From Candidatus Palauibacter denitrificans (GTDB taxonomy: Bacteria > Gemmatimonadota > Gemmatimonadetes > Palauibacterales > Palauibacteraceae), in NCBI GenBank assembly GCA_009841015.1, contig VXMQ01000083.1, positions 1 through 41,121 of the forward strand: a stretch of 41,121 bases of DNA, read 5' to 3'. Shown here piece after piece: positions 9,104-16,969 of this stretch (position 1 is its first letter; every line of letters starts with the position of its first letter). Below the pieces are notes generated by a model. The model did not search any database, was not told the origin of the DNA, and was given only the letters and a program-made list of their open reading frames with translations. Both the position numbers and the translations under genes were made by a program.

Positions 9104-9817
9104 TCATGCCATGATCGCCTCGGCCTGAGCACGGAAACCGGCCACGCCCTTGTCGAGCACAGCCGGCAGTGGCGAGTGCTCCCGCAGGGTCGTCGCCAAG
9201 TCGGGGTTGATCCAGGCTATCGTTTCGAGGATGCCCCGATGGCTTCGGTTGAGGTTCCGGTCCCAGACGGCCTCATGGTGAGAGACGCGGTTACGCAGGT
9301 CGCAAAGTGGATCCAGGGCGTGGAAGATCCGGCTGCGCGTGCGCCTGGCTTCGGGTAGATGCGGGAATCCCCGTGTCGCCAGTCCGGGCCAGAGGCGCGG
9401 CCCGCCCGCGCGCCCCTGCTCATAAGGCGTCCTGCACAGGCTCGCCCAGAAACCGAACCCCAAGGCCGAGACAAGCCGGCCCTCGGTCATCGGGCGGCTC
9501 CGCCTCGCGATCGTTTTCCTTGCCTTCTCGACGGCCAGCCGCTCGTGATCGGCAAGCAGCGAAGGTCGAGCATCGAGCCAGCATGGAACCTTGTCGAAAC
9601 TGAGCCTGGTCTCATCGACGATCCTCTTGAAAATCCAGAAGAGGCGGTTTCGGACGGTAATCTCAAGGGTGTGAAGCGCCGGTTGGAGGGCGCTGCACAG
9701 CGCAAGGTTCCACAGGTATCTGGCCACGCTGTCGACGTCGTCGGCGTCCCCGGGTAGGGCGTAGGCGTTCAGCCGCTCCGCTGAAAGCGCGCTTCGAAGG
9801 CTTCCGATGGATAGCAT
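9104..9817 (-). CDS. Abi-family (Abi_2-like) HEPN protein, candidate phage-defence gene
   Basis: ATG 9817 has GGAG five bases before it on the minus strand. The 237-residue protein matches the Abi_2/AbiD-F-like pattern: an N-terminal RYLWNLALCSALQPALHTLE segment followed by ITVRNRLFWIF, and near residues 170-190 CDLRNRVSHHEAVWDRNL. RNRVSH in that segment is the R-N-x3-H signature of the HEPN superfamily, whose active members are ribonucleases. Known relatives act in abortive infection or as toxins. No antitoxin gene lies next to it. It is the only minus-strand gene within the propeller array, and its codon use looks somewhat less GC-extreme, consistent with later insertion. The family call is fairly secure; defence activity is inferred. 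Confidence 0.75.
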   Translation of the reverse strand: MLSIGSLRSALSAERLNAYALPGDADDVDSVARYLWNLALCSALQPALHTLEITVRNRLFWIFKRIVDETRLSFDKVPCWLDARPSLLADHERLAVEKARKTIARRSRPMTEGRLVSALGFGFWASLCRTPYEQGRAGGPRLWPGLATRGFPHLPEARRTRSRIFHALDPLCDLRNRVSHHEAVWDRNLNRSHRGILETIAWINPDLATTLREHSPLPAVLDKGVAGFRAQAEAIMA

Positions 9818-9840
9818 AACAACTCCGCAAGTTGCGTTAT
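9816..9840 (-). promoter_or_regulatory. Dyad over the start and ribosome-binding site of the Abi gene
   Basis: On the minus strand CAACT and AGTTG flank TGCGG, and ATAA/TTAT extends the arms with a two-base bulge. The dyad covers the GGAG and reaches into the ATG. It could be an operator for autoregulation or an RNA hairpin that limits translation, as is common for toxin-like genes. No experiment supports either reading. Confidence 0.4.
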
Positions 9841-9928
9841 GGGTGAGCTTTGACGATACTTCACGCGTAATTCCTCAGGTCGTCCTCTACTGCTTAAGGC
9901 CTTCGGGTGCAGCAAGACGCTGGGGTAA

Positions 9929-9959
9929 GGGCCCCGGGGGCGTTTCGTCCTCGGGGCTC
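9929..9959. other. 11-bp GC-rich hairpin
   Basis: GGGCCCCGGGG (9929-9939) pairs with CCTCGGGGCTC (9949-9959) over 11 base pairs including two G-U pairs, leaving a 9-base loop. It could be a transcript-end structure or a mobile-element end. There is no U-tract to make it a standard terminator. Confidence 0.45.
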
Positions 9960-10040
9960 TTGGGTTAAGGGAAGGGTGTAGCGGTCCCGGAGCCTCCACC
10001 TCGCGCTCGCGGGGCGCTCGGCGTCGGCGCGACCCATCCG

Positions 10041-10091
10041 CGCAACCAAGGCGTCGTTGATCGTGTCTCCGGTTCGGTGCGGCTGAACCGA
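10041..10091 (+). repeat. Hairpin leader repeat, copy B (upstream of propeller 5)
   Basis: Second copy of the leader seen at 6682-6734. CGGTTC (10070-10075) and GAACCG (10085-10090) form the conserved stem. The loop sequence differs between copies while both arms are kept, which points to selection for structure or recent duplication. It ends about 27 bp before the ATG of the next propeller gene. Confidence 0.55.
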
Positions 10092-10117
10092 CCCCGCCTT
10101 CCTTCCCTGGACACGTC

Positions 10118-11518
10118 ATGACAATCCGAATGGCGCGAACGATGCGGACGCCTGGCAGCCCGTGGCGAAACCCTGCGTCAGCGCCGAGAGCGGCGAGGCG
10201 CTCGCCTGACAAGGCGCGACGAGGGAGCATAGCAGCGCTATGTGAGCGAGGAGCAACGCCGAGCGTAGCGTTACAGGCGAGATGCAATCGCCGCTCGAAC
10301 GCAGCAGGGGGTTTGCCACGGGCTGCCTTGGCCACGCCCGCGCTCATCCTCGGCTCCCTCTCTGCGGCGTGCGGCGGCGGCGACGACGGTGGTGGGCTGC
10401 AAAGCACGGTGCGTGACAGTGCCGGGGTCACGATCGTCGAAAACCAGCGGCCTCCGCTCGACTCGCGGCTGGGGTGGCGGGTTGGTCTTGAGGCCACCGT
10501 GTCGATCGGGACGGCGGAGGGTGACCCTGCCTACGAACTCTTCCGCGTCGGCGGCGCGATGCGCCTCTCGGACGGACGGATCGTGGTTGCCAACGCGGGG
10601 GCCGGCGAACTCCGCGTGTACGACGCGAACGGCGTCCACCTCGCGTCGTGGGGTGGCCAGGGCGACGGTCCCGGCGAATTCGGAGCCATGGCTCCAAGTG
10701 GACTGGAACCGTGGCCGGGCGACTCGCTGATGGCCAGAGATCCGTTCAGCGGCCGGATCTCGATCTTCTCCACGGATGGAACGTTCGGCCGCGCTCTCAG
10801 GCCGGAAGGCGGCTACCGGTCGGTCGTCGGACCGCTGACCGACGGGAGCGTCTTCGCCGCCACTCTCACGACGTTCGAGCGCGGTGAGCCGGGCACCTCG
10901 GAGATCATCCGACCGGATGTGGAGTATGGCATCCTCCAGGCGGACGGGAGCGTGCAGCGGGATCTGGGAGCGTACCGCGGATCGGAACTGTACATGGTCA
11001 ACACGGTCGACGGGTCGCCTTTTCCCCGCCCCTATCCCTTCCCCCGAAGCTCGTTCCAGTTCACGTGGGGGGATCTGGTCGTCATCACTACCAACGACCG
11101 CTACGAGATCCGCGCGTACCGGCCCGACGGGTCGCTGGCGAGGATCGTCCGCCGCGACCACGAGGCCCGCGCCCCCACCAGGGGCGACCTGCGGGACGCC
11201 GTGGCCCGGCAGAACCCCGACCGGCCCGAGGCGCTGGATGAGGTCGGCGACATGCCGCTCGTCGATGCGTTCCCCGCCTTCGGCCGGGCGCTCGTGGACC
11301 GGCTGGGCCACCTGTGGATCGAGGAATACCGGCTTCCCGGGGAGGAGCACCGGCTGTGGACCGTGTTCGATCCGGAAGGGCGCGCCCTCGGCCTCCTCGA
11401 GATGCCAGGGAGCTTCCGCGTCCGGGAGATCGGCGAGGACTACATCCTCGGCACCCGGACCGACGACCTCGGCATCGAGTACGTCGAGTCCTGGCCCCTC
11501 GACCGCTCCGGCTCATGA
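10118..11518 (+). CDS. Six-bladed beta-propeller lipoprotein with disrupted signal region (array copy 5)
   Basis: The 466-residue frame from ATG 10118 begins MTIRMARTMRTP, then 58 residues encoded by an inverted-repeat element, then LATPALILGSLSAAC. If the element is removed, the two ends join into a normal lipoprotein signal, so the element seems to have landed between n- and h-regions without breaking the frame. As it stands the hydrophobic stretch begins near residue 70, and export from ATG 10118 is doubtful. TTG 10313 inside the element's right end would restore a short signal peptide, but its purine-rich stretch is too close for a good ribosome-binding site. The mature part is typical: STVRDSAGVTIVENQRPP, QGDGPGEFGAMAP, and C-terminal VREIGEDYILGTRTDDLGIE. 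The stop overlaps the next start (ATGA). Confidence 0.7.
   Translation: MTIRMARTMRTPGSPWRNPASAPRAARRSPDKARRGSIAALCERGATPSVALQARCNRRSNAAGGLPRAALATPALILGSLSAACGGGDDGGGLQSTVRDSAGVTIVENQRPPLDSRLGWRVGLEATVSIGTAEGDPAYELFRVGGAMRLSDGRIVVANAGAGELRVYDANGVHLASWGGQGDGPGEFGAMAPSGLEPWPGDSLMARDPFSGRISIFSTDGTFGRALRPEGGYRSVVGPLTDGSVFAATLTTFERGEPGTSEIIRPDVEYGILQADGSVQRDLGAYRGSELYMVNTVDGSPFPRPYPFPRSSFQFTWGDLVVITTNDRYEIRAYRPDGSLARIVRRDHEARAPTRGDLRDAVARQNPDRPEALDEVGDMPLVDAFPAFGRALVDRLGHLWIEEYRLPGEEHRLWTVFDPEGRALGLLEMPGSFRVREIGEDYILGTRTDDLGIEYVESWPLDRSGS
10154..10327. repeat. 174-bp MITE/REP-like inverted-repeat element inside a coding region
   Basis: The outer 13 bases GGCAGCCCGTGGC (10154-10166) recur inverted without mismatch at 10315-10327. 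The match continues imperfectly inward (AAACCC..TGC on both sides). Smaller hairpins lie inside: AGCGCC/GGCGCT near 10180-10200, CATAGC/GCTATG at 10228-10242 close to the centre, and AACGC/GCGTT near 10254-10272. The length is a multiple of three and the host frame has no stop. No clear target-site duplication is visible. No second copy was found in this window. Confidence 0.65.
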
Positions 11519-12666
11519 AGCCCGCAATTCCGGTCGCGGTCGCGCCGCTCACGGTCGCGCTGCTCGCGGGCGTCGCCGCGTGCGCGGATGAAGCGGATGA
11601 GGCCCCCGCTCCTCCTCCCGAGATCCCGGTCTTCGAGGGGGCGATCGACCTCGAGATCGGCGAGGTCGAGGGGGAAGATCCCTACCTGTTCACGAGAATC
11701 GGCTCGGTGGTGGCGGACGACCGCGGGCGGGTGATCGTCGCGGACTACCAGACGCACGAGGTGCGGGTGTTCGAGGCGGACGGGCGCTTCGCCTTCCGTT
11801 TGGGAGGCCAGGGGGACGGTCCCGGCGAGCTGACGAACCCCTGCTGCATGACGTTCGGGCCCGATGGACTCCTGTGGGTGCGGGAGAGCGCCCGCTACAG
11901 CGCGTTCAGGCTCGGCGACGACGGCGCGGAGTACGCGCGCAGCCTCAGGAGCGTCAACGCCTCCTTCAACCTGGTCGCTCCGGTCACCTTCGACGCCGAG
12001 GGCCGGCTCGTGGACCTCGGCATGGCGGCCGGCGAAACCCGGCTCACGCGCTTCCACCTGGGTCCGGGCATGGCCGTGGACACGGTCCCGATGGCGACGG
12101 CCGACGAGCAGGCCACCGGCTTCAGCCCCGTCGACATCAGGATAGGAGATCAGGCCGCCACATTCTTCGTCTACCAGCCCTTCGGTCCGCTGTGGATTCA
12201 CGGGCACGGGCCGGGCGGCTGGTGGGCCACGGCCGTCAACTCCGCGTACGCGATCGCGCTCCACCATCCCGACGGGAGCACGTCGCGCCTCGAGGCGCCG
12301 CTGCAGGGACCGGAGTTGAGTCCGGACGAGCGCCGCCGCGCGCAGGCCCGGATCGACCAGGAGAAGGAGAGGTTCGACCTGCGCGACCATCCGTTCGGTG
12401 TCCCCGACCGCAAGCCGGTCCTGGCCGAACTCTTCTTCGACCGCGCCGGCCGGCTGTGGGTGGAGAAGACCGGGGTCGACGGAGATGAGATGCGCGAGGC
12501 CGACGTCTACCGCGAGGGCACGCTGGAGGCCCGATACCGCTGGCCGCGCCGCGTCGAACACCTCGCGTATCCCGCCTGGGCCACCGAGACGGAACTCTAC
12601 GGCACGACGCGCGACTCTCTCGACATCTGGCGCGCCGCCCGCGTCCGCTTCACCCGAATCCCGTAG
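11515..12666 (+). CDS. Beta-propeller lipoprotein (array copy 6)
   Basis: ATG 11515 overlaps the previous stop (ATGA). The 383-residue product begins MKPAIPVAVAPLTVALLAGV followed by AAC, a clear lipoprotein signal with lipidated Cys23, then an acidic linker. It lacks the DSAGV motif but has LEIGEVEGEDPYLFTRIGSV, VIVADYQTHEVRVFEADGRF and LGGQGDGPGELTNPC, the same blade pattern as its neighbours. A CC pair (NPCCM) in the blade following the GDGPGE motif is unusual for the array. The C-terminal part is diverged. It is most likely a binding propeller anchored in a membrane; the ligand is unknown. Confidence 0.72.
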   Translation: MKPAIPVAVAPLTVALLAGVAACADEADEAPAPPPEIPVFEGAIDLEIGEVEGEDPYLFTRIGSVVADDRGRVIVADYQTHEVRVFEADGRFAFRLGGQGDGPGELTNPCCMTFGPDGLLWVRESARYSAFRLGDDGAEYARSLRSVNASFNLVAPVTFDAEGRLVDLGMAAGETRLTRFHLGPGMAVDTVPMATADEQATGFSPVDIRIGDQAATFFVYQPFGPLWIHGHGPGGWWATAVNSAYAIALHHPDGSTSRLEAPLQGPELSPDERRRAQARIDQEKERFDLRDHPFGVPDRKPVLAELFFDRAGRLWVEKTGVDGDEMREADVYREGTLEARYRWPRRVEHLAYPAWATETELYGTTRDSLDIWRAARVRFTRIP

Positions 12667-12678
12667 CGGGAGGAACGC

Positions 12679-13887
12679 ATGAACAACGTCCGGAAGACAA
12701 CGATCCTGGCGGCTGCGGCCCTGTGGATCTGGTGCGACCCCGCGTCCGGCCACTCGCTTCAAGACTTCCACGTACGCGACAGCGCGGGCGTCGAGATCGT
12801 CGAGAACCGCGGCGATATCCCGGAGTTCGGCCTGCCGGGGCCGGCGACGTTGCGCCTGGGAAGACAGGACGGTCCGCCCGAATACCAGATGTTCCGCGTC
12901 CCCGACGCCGTTGAACTGGACGACGGCTCCGTCGTCGTGGTGAGCCAGATCGAACCCCTGATCCGCATCTTCGCCCCGGACGGCACGCTCCGGGCGCACT
13001 TCGGCTCGCTCGGCGAAGGCCCGCGCGAATTCGGTCTCCCGCAGAGGGTGTGGAAGGCGGGGGCGGACTCCCTCGTCATCTATGACTGGCGCAATCGACG
13101 GCTCGCCTACTGGACCGCGGGCGGGAGCTTTCTCTCGGTGAACCCGATGCGCCCGCTCCCGGCCGCCCCGCTGCCCGGCGGGCGCTTCCGGGATGGGAGC
13201 GTGCTCGTCACCAGCCTGCTGATGACGCGAGAGCGGGACTTCGCCTGGTCGCCGCTCATCGGCCTCCGCTACGCCGGATCCGGAGCGCTCCGGGACACGG
13301 TGTTCAACGTCCCGGGATGGCACCTCGGACCCGTCGACATCGCGGGGGAAACGCGGCTCATGCCCCGGCACTTCGAGGGTCTGGCCGGTGCGGCGGCCCT
13401 CGACGACGCCATCGCGCTGACGACGGGCAACGCGTACGAGGTCAGGATCCTCGATCCCGGCGGGCGCCTGACTCGACGGGTCCGCTGGACGGGGCGCGAC
13501 CGGACCGTCAGGCGGGCGCATGTGGACGCGGCGCGGGAGGAGACGCTCCGAAGCGCGCCCCCCGAGCAGCGGCAGCAGGCGGCGAGGTTCTTCGACGCCG
13601 CGCCGGCCGCCGAGGAGTTCGGCACCGTGTCCGGACTCCGAGCCACCCCGGCCGGCGGCTTCTGGGTGCAGGAGTGGCGCCGCCCCGGGGATCCGGAGGG
13701 TGAGCGCTGGCTCGCCTTTGACGGCGCAGGGCGCCTTCTCGGCCGCATCGCGCTCCCCGCGAGCCTCCGACTGACCCGCGTCGGCGAGCGGCACCTCATC
13801 GTCATCGAGCAGGACGAACTCGACATCGAATACGTCTCCCTCTACCCCCTTCCCACGGCACTGCAGGATATTGGAGAACGTATGTGA
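12679..13887 (+). CDS. Six-bladed beta-propeller exported protein (array copy 7)
   Basis: ATG 12679 follows a strong GGGAGGAA (12668-12675). The 402-residue product begins MNNVRKTTILAAAALWIWCD, with a probable signal peptidase I site near PASG|HS; a lipobox is not convincing. The mature start HVRDSAGVEIVENRGD is typical. Blades include YQMFRVPDAVELDDGSVVVV, LGEGPREFGLP (the second glycine of the GPGE motif is replaced by Arg), and a C-terminal block LTRVGERHLIVIEQDELDIE. Its last bases overlap the GTG start of the truncated copy 8. Same family as copies 1, 2, 4 and 5. Confidence 0.75.
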   Translation: MNNVRKTTILAAAALWIWCDPASGHSLQDFHVRDSAGVEIVENRGDIPEFGLPGPATLRLGRQDGPPEYQMFRVPDAVELDDGSVVVVSQIEPLIRIFAPDGTLRAHFGSLGEGPREFGLPQRVWKAGADSLVIYDWRNRRLAYWTAGGSFLSVNPMRPLPAAPLPGGRFRDGSVLVTSLLMTRERDFAWSPLIGLRYAGSGALRDTVFNVPGWHLGPVDIAGETRLMPRHFEGLAGAAALDDAIALTTGNAYEVRILDPGGRLTRRVRWTGRDRTVRRAHVDAAREETLRSAPPEQRQQAARFFDAAPAAEEFGTVSGLRATPAGGFWVQEWRRPGDPEGERWLAFDGAGRLLGRIALPASLRLTRVGERHLIVIEQDELDIEYVSLYPLPTALQDIGERM

Positions 13888-14534
13888 GACCCCGGAATCC
13901 GGAGCGCCACACCATGCGGCACGCCATGCGGAACATCGTTCGCACCGCGCTATTCGCGACGGCGGCCTCCTTCGCTGCGTACAGCGGCGCACAGGGGGCG
14001 AGCGCAGGCCTTCAGGCGGTCGTGCGGGACAGTGCGGGCGTCGGCCGCGACCCCATCTACGCCGTGTGGCGGGACCTGGTCGTGCTGGGCACAAACGACC
14101 GCTACGAATTCCGAGCCCACGCCAGCGATGGCCGGTTGGCGAGGATCGTGCGGCGCGAGCACGAGGCCCGGCGCCCGACCCGCGCGGACCTCGACGCCCA
14201 TTTCGCTCGGCGATACCAGAACCTGTCCGGCCCGGAACGGTCCGCCGCCCTGGCCGACGTGGCCGACATGCCGCTGACCGACGCCTTCCCGGCCTTCACC
14301 GGCATCCGCGTGGACGAACTCGATCACCTCTGGGTCGAGGAATACCGCCAGGCCGGCGAAACGCGCCGCATCTGGACCGTATTCGACCCCGCGGGCCGCG
14401 TCCTCGGACGCCTCGAGACCCCGCCGGGCCTGCGCATCTTCGAAATCGGCCCCGACTACCTCCTCGGCGCCACCTACGACGAATTCCAGATCGAATACGT
14501 CCAACTCTGGCCCCTCACCCGCTCCAACCCCTGA
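13884..14534 (+). CDS. Internally deleted beta-propeller protein (array copy 8)
   Basis: The start is GTG 13884, overlapping the previous stop and preceded by GGAGAA (13873-13878). ATG 13914 with GGAG at 13901-13904 is a good alternative and starts the signal peptide more neatly (MRHAMRNIVRTALFATAASF). The product has only 216 residues against about 370-470 for full copies. VVRDSAGV is followed directly, at about residue 53, by GRDPIYAVWRDLVVLGTNDR, which aligns with the late part of copy 5 (FTWGDLVVITTNDRYEIRAY). About 200 central residues are gone but the frame is intact. The C-terminal half is very close to copy 5. It may be a remnant or a small functional form; half a propeller would need a partner to close. 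Confidence 0.7.
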   Translation: MRPRNPERHTMRHAMRNIVRTALFATAASFAAYSGAQGASAGLQAVVRDSAGVGRDPIYAVWRDLVVLGTNDRYEFRAHASDGRLARIVRREHEARRPTRADLDAHFARRYQNLSGPERSAALADVADMPLTDAFPAFTGIRVDELDHLWVEEYRQAGETRRIWTVFDPAGRVLGRLETPPGLRIFEIGPDYLLGATYDEFQIEYVQLWPLTRSNP

Positions 14535-14625
14535 CGACCGCCGGCGGCTCGCTCCCGTTGCGGCCGGGGGCTAGTTTCGGCGCGCCACGCGAACCTCGGG
14601 AACGGAGCGGCGTAATACCGGCGTG

Positions 14626-16947
14626 ATGAACGGCATCGAGCGCGAGAAGATCGGTCCGCTGACGCTGCGTCTGTGGGGGCTCCTGACGGCCCTCGCCGTG
14701 TGGTCGCTCTACCTGCTGACGATCGCGCCGACGACCGGGTTCTGGGACACGTCGGAGTACGTGACGACGGCGCACATCCTCGGGCTGCCGCACCCGCCGG
14801 GGAATCCGGGCTTCGTCCTCGTGGGGCGCGTGTGGTCCATGCTCCTCGAGTTCACGGGACTCCCCGTCGCGCTCCGCATCAACATCCTCAGCGCCACCCT
14901 CTCCGCCGGCGCGAGCTTCTTCTCCTTCCTCGCCGTGGCGCGCATGGTCGCGCACTTCCGCGAGAACCGGCACGAGATCCTCGTGGCCTCGATGGTCGCG
15001 GTGTGGATCGGGGCCACGGCCTTCACCGTGTGGACCCAGTCGAATCTGAACGAGAAAGTCTACACGCTGTCGCTCTTCGTCGTGTCGCTCGTGAGCTACC
15101 TGACGATGCTGTGGGTGGACGAGGCGGACACCGCGCGCGGGAACCGGCTGCTCGTGCTCATCGCGCTCCTGCTCGGGCTGGGCTGGTCGAACCACACCAT
15201 GTCGTTGCTGCCCGGCCCGGCGCTGGCGCTCTTCGTCCTCCTCCATCGCTGGCGCGCGGCGCTCAACCCCCGCGTCCTCGGACTCGCCGTGGCGCTGTTC
15301 GCGGTCGGCTACTCCGTGCAGCTCCTCTTCGTCCCGATCCGCTCGGCGCAGAACCCGATTATCGACGAGGCCGACCCCGAGTGTCCCTCGCTCGTCTCGG
15401 CGGTCACCCCGAAGGTGATCGAGGACCGCTTCGGCAACACCAAGTTCTCCGTCGCGTGCGAGCCGCTCGCCCTGTCGCTGATCCGCGACCAGTACGGCCC
15501 GGGGCCGATCACGCAGCGCCAGGCCCCGCTCTCCGCCCAGTACGCGAACTACTGGCAGTACTTCGACTGGCAGTGGGCGCGCTCGCTGCCGCCGGCCGGC
15601 CGGGTCGCCGCGAGCATGCTCTTCCTCTTCCTCGCCCTCGTCGGTCTCTGGACCCACTTCAGGAGCGACCGGAAGACCTTCGTCTACGCGGGCACGCTCT
15701 TCTTCACCGTCACGCTCCTGCTCGTCTTCTATCTCAACTTCAAGTACGGCTACTCGCTGTACCTGGAGGAGGTGCCGAACATCCTCCTGCACGAGGTCCG
15801 GGAGCGCGACTATTTCTACATCATCGGCTTCCAGTTATGGGGGATCTACGCCGGGCTGGGGCTCGTCTCCCTGTGGGGCAACTGGCACGCCCAGGCACCG
15901 CGGAGGAGCGCCGTGCCCCCGGACCGGACGCGCCTGCCGCGGGAGCGCCCGGCCGGGTTTGGCGCGCGGCACCGGAAGGCGGCGCCGATCCTCGCCGTCG
16001 CGTTCGTCCCCTTCTTCTTCAACTTCGCGCGCGCGGACCGGTCGGAGGACAGCGCGGCCCGCGACTGGGCGTACAACATCCTGCAGTCGGTCGAGCCGTA
16101 CGCCGTGCTGTTCACGAACGGGGACAACGACACCTTCCCGCTCTGGTACCTGCAGGAGGTGGAGGGGATTCGGCGGGACGTGACGGTCATCGTCCACTCC
16201 TACCTGGGGACGGACTGGTATCCGAAGCAGTTGCGGTCGCTGACGACGCCGTGCGAGCCGGGGGTGTCCGCGGCGGACTCGCCGACCACCGTCGTGTGCC
16301 AGCGCCCCTTCGACGAGGCGAACGCGGCGACGCCATACGCGGACGCGGCGGCGCCGGCTCCGACGCGCTCGATCATCGCCCTCAGCGACGCGCAGATCGA
16401 CGGCCTCGCGCCGGGAATCGCGGTCGCCCGGGACACGGCCTTCAGCGTCTCGAGCGCGGTGACGGCGGCCGTGCGCGGCGGAGACTCGATTCTGTACCCG
16501 GACATCCTCGTGTTCCACATCATGCAGCAGTCGCTCGGGGACCGGCCGGTCTACTTCGCGGCGACGGCGCCCCCGGTGTACGGGAAGTGGGGGCTGCAGC
16601 CGCACCTCGTCCGGCACGGGCTCGCCTTCAAGCTCGTGAACGCGCCGCTGGAGGAGACGGAAGACCTCGTGAACCTGCGCGAGTACATGCCGAACACGAT
16701 CTCGCCGACCTGGAACGACCGCGCCCGCACGGCGGAACTGCTGTGGGAGGTGTTCGAGGTCGAGGACGTGCTGGGGTGGGAGGAGTGGCCCGAGCCGTCC
16801 ACCCAGTCGAGCATCCCGGCCCAGTACTACCTCGCGTACTACCTGCAGGGCATGACCGAGGAGCACCTCGGCGACCCGGAAGCCGCCGATCAGGCGTACG
16901 TCCGCGCCGACCAGTTCGGGCGGCTCGCGGGACTCGGCGTGCCGTAG
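14626..16947 (+). CDS. DUF2723 (GT117-type) multi-pass membrane protein, copy 1
   Basis: The protein has 773 residues from ATG 14626; GTG 14623 directly before it is an alternative, and neither has a strong ribosome-binding site. The N-terminal half has about 10-12 membrane helices. The first external loop carries TGFWDTSEY (Asp41, Glu44) and HPPGNP (56-61), the pattern of DUF2723 proteins. Those belong with GT-C glycosyltransferases, which use a lipid-linked sugar and an acidic residue in this loop. Beyond the helices, near residue 498, lies NGDNDTFPLWYLQEVEGIRR, another hallmark of the family, in a domain outside the membrane. I infer glycosyl transfer to an extracytoplasmic acceptor; substrate and product are unknown. 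A paralogue follows 22 bp downstream. Confidence 0.8.
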   Translation: MNGIEREKIGPLTLRLWGLLTALAVWSLYLLTIAPTTGFWDTSEYVTTAHILGLPHPPGNPGFVLVGRVWSMLLEFTGLPVALRINILSATLSAGASFFSFLAVARMVAHFRENRHEILVASMVAVWIGATAFTVWTQSNLNEKVYTLSLFVVSLVSYLTMLWVDEADTARGNRLLVLIALLLGLGWSNHTMSLLPGPALALFVLLHRWRAALNPRVLGLAVALFAVGYSVQLLFVPIRSAQNPIIDEADPECPSLVSAVTPKVIEDRFGNTKFSVACEPLALSLIRDQYGPGPITQRQAPLSAQYANYWQYFDWQWARSLPPAGRVAASMLFLFLALVGLWTHFRSDRKTFVYAGTLFFTVTLLLVFYLNFKYGYSLYLEEVPNILLHEVRERDYFYIIGFQLWGIYAGLGLVSLWGNWHAQAPRRSAVPPDRTRLPRERPAGFGARHRKAAPILAVAFVPFFFNFARADRSEDSAARDWAYNILQSVEPYAVLFTNGDNDTFPLWYLQEVEGIRRDVTVIVHSYLGTDWYPKQLRSLTTPCEPGVSAADSPTTVVCQRPFDEANAATPYADAAAPAPTRSIIALSDAQIDGLAPGIAVARDTAFSVSSAVTAAVRGGDSILYPDILVFHIMQQSLGDRPVYFAATAPPVYGKWGLQPHLVRHGLAFKLVNAPLEETEDLVNLREYMPNTISPTWNDRARTAELLWEVFEVEDVLGWEEWPEPSTQSSIPAQYYLAYYLQGMTEEHLGDPEAADQAYVRADQFGRLAGLGVP

Positions 16948-16969
16948 CAGCCGTGAGCGCGCCGTAGCC

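Larger units (their letters stand above)
9818..10117. other. 300-bp gene-free stretch with a strong hairpin
   Basis: I see no coding sequence here. It holds the Abi start dyad (9816-9840), a GC-rich hairpin (9929-9959) and the second copy of the hairpin leader (10041-10091). GGTAAGGG and GGTTAAGGG flank the central hairpin closely. No run of T follows the hairpin on either strand, so an ordinary intrinsic terminator is not shown. The stretch may be the edge of the inserted Abi segment. Confidence 0.5.

Noticed and set aside
9769..10497. Minus-strand frame across the gene-free stretch and the inverted-repeat element
   Set aside because: No recognisable domain, runs through the hairpin leader and into the propeller gene, and overlaps the Abi start region.
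14535..14625. Terminator between the propeller array and the DUF2723 genes
   Set aside because: There is a CCGCCGGCGG palindrome just after the stop, but it is too short, has no U-tract, and is expected in sequence of this composition.
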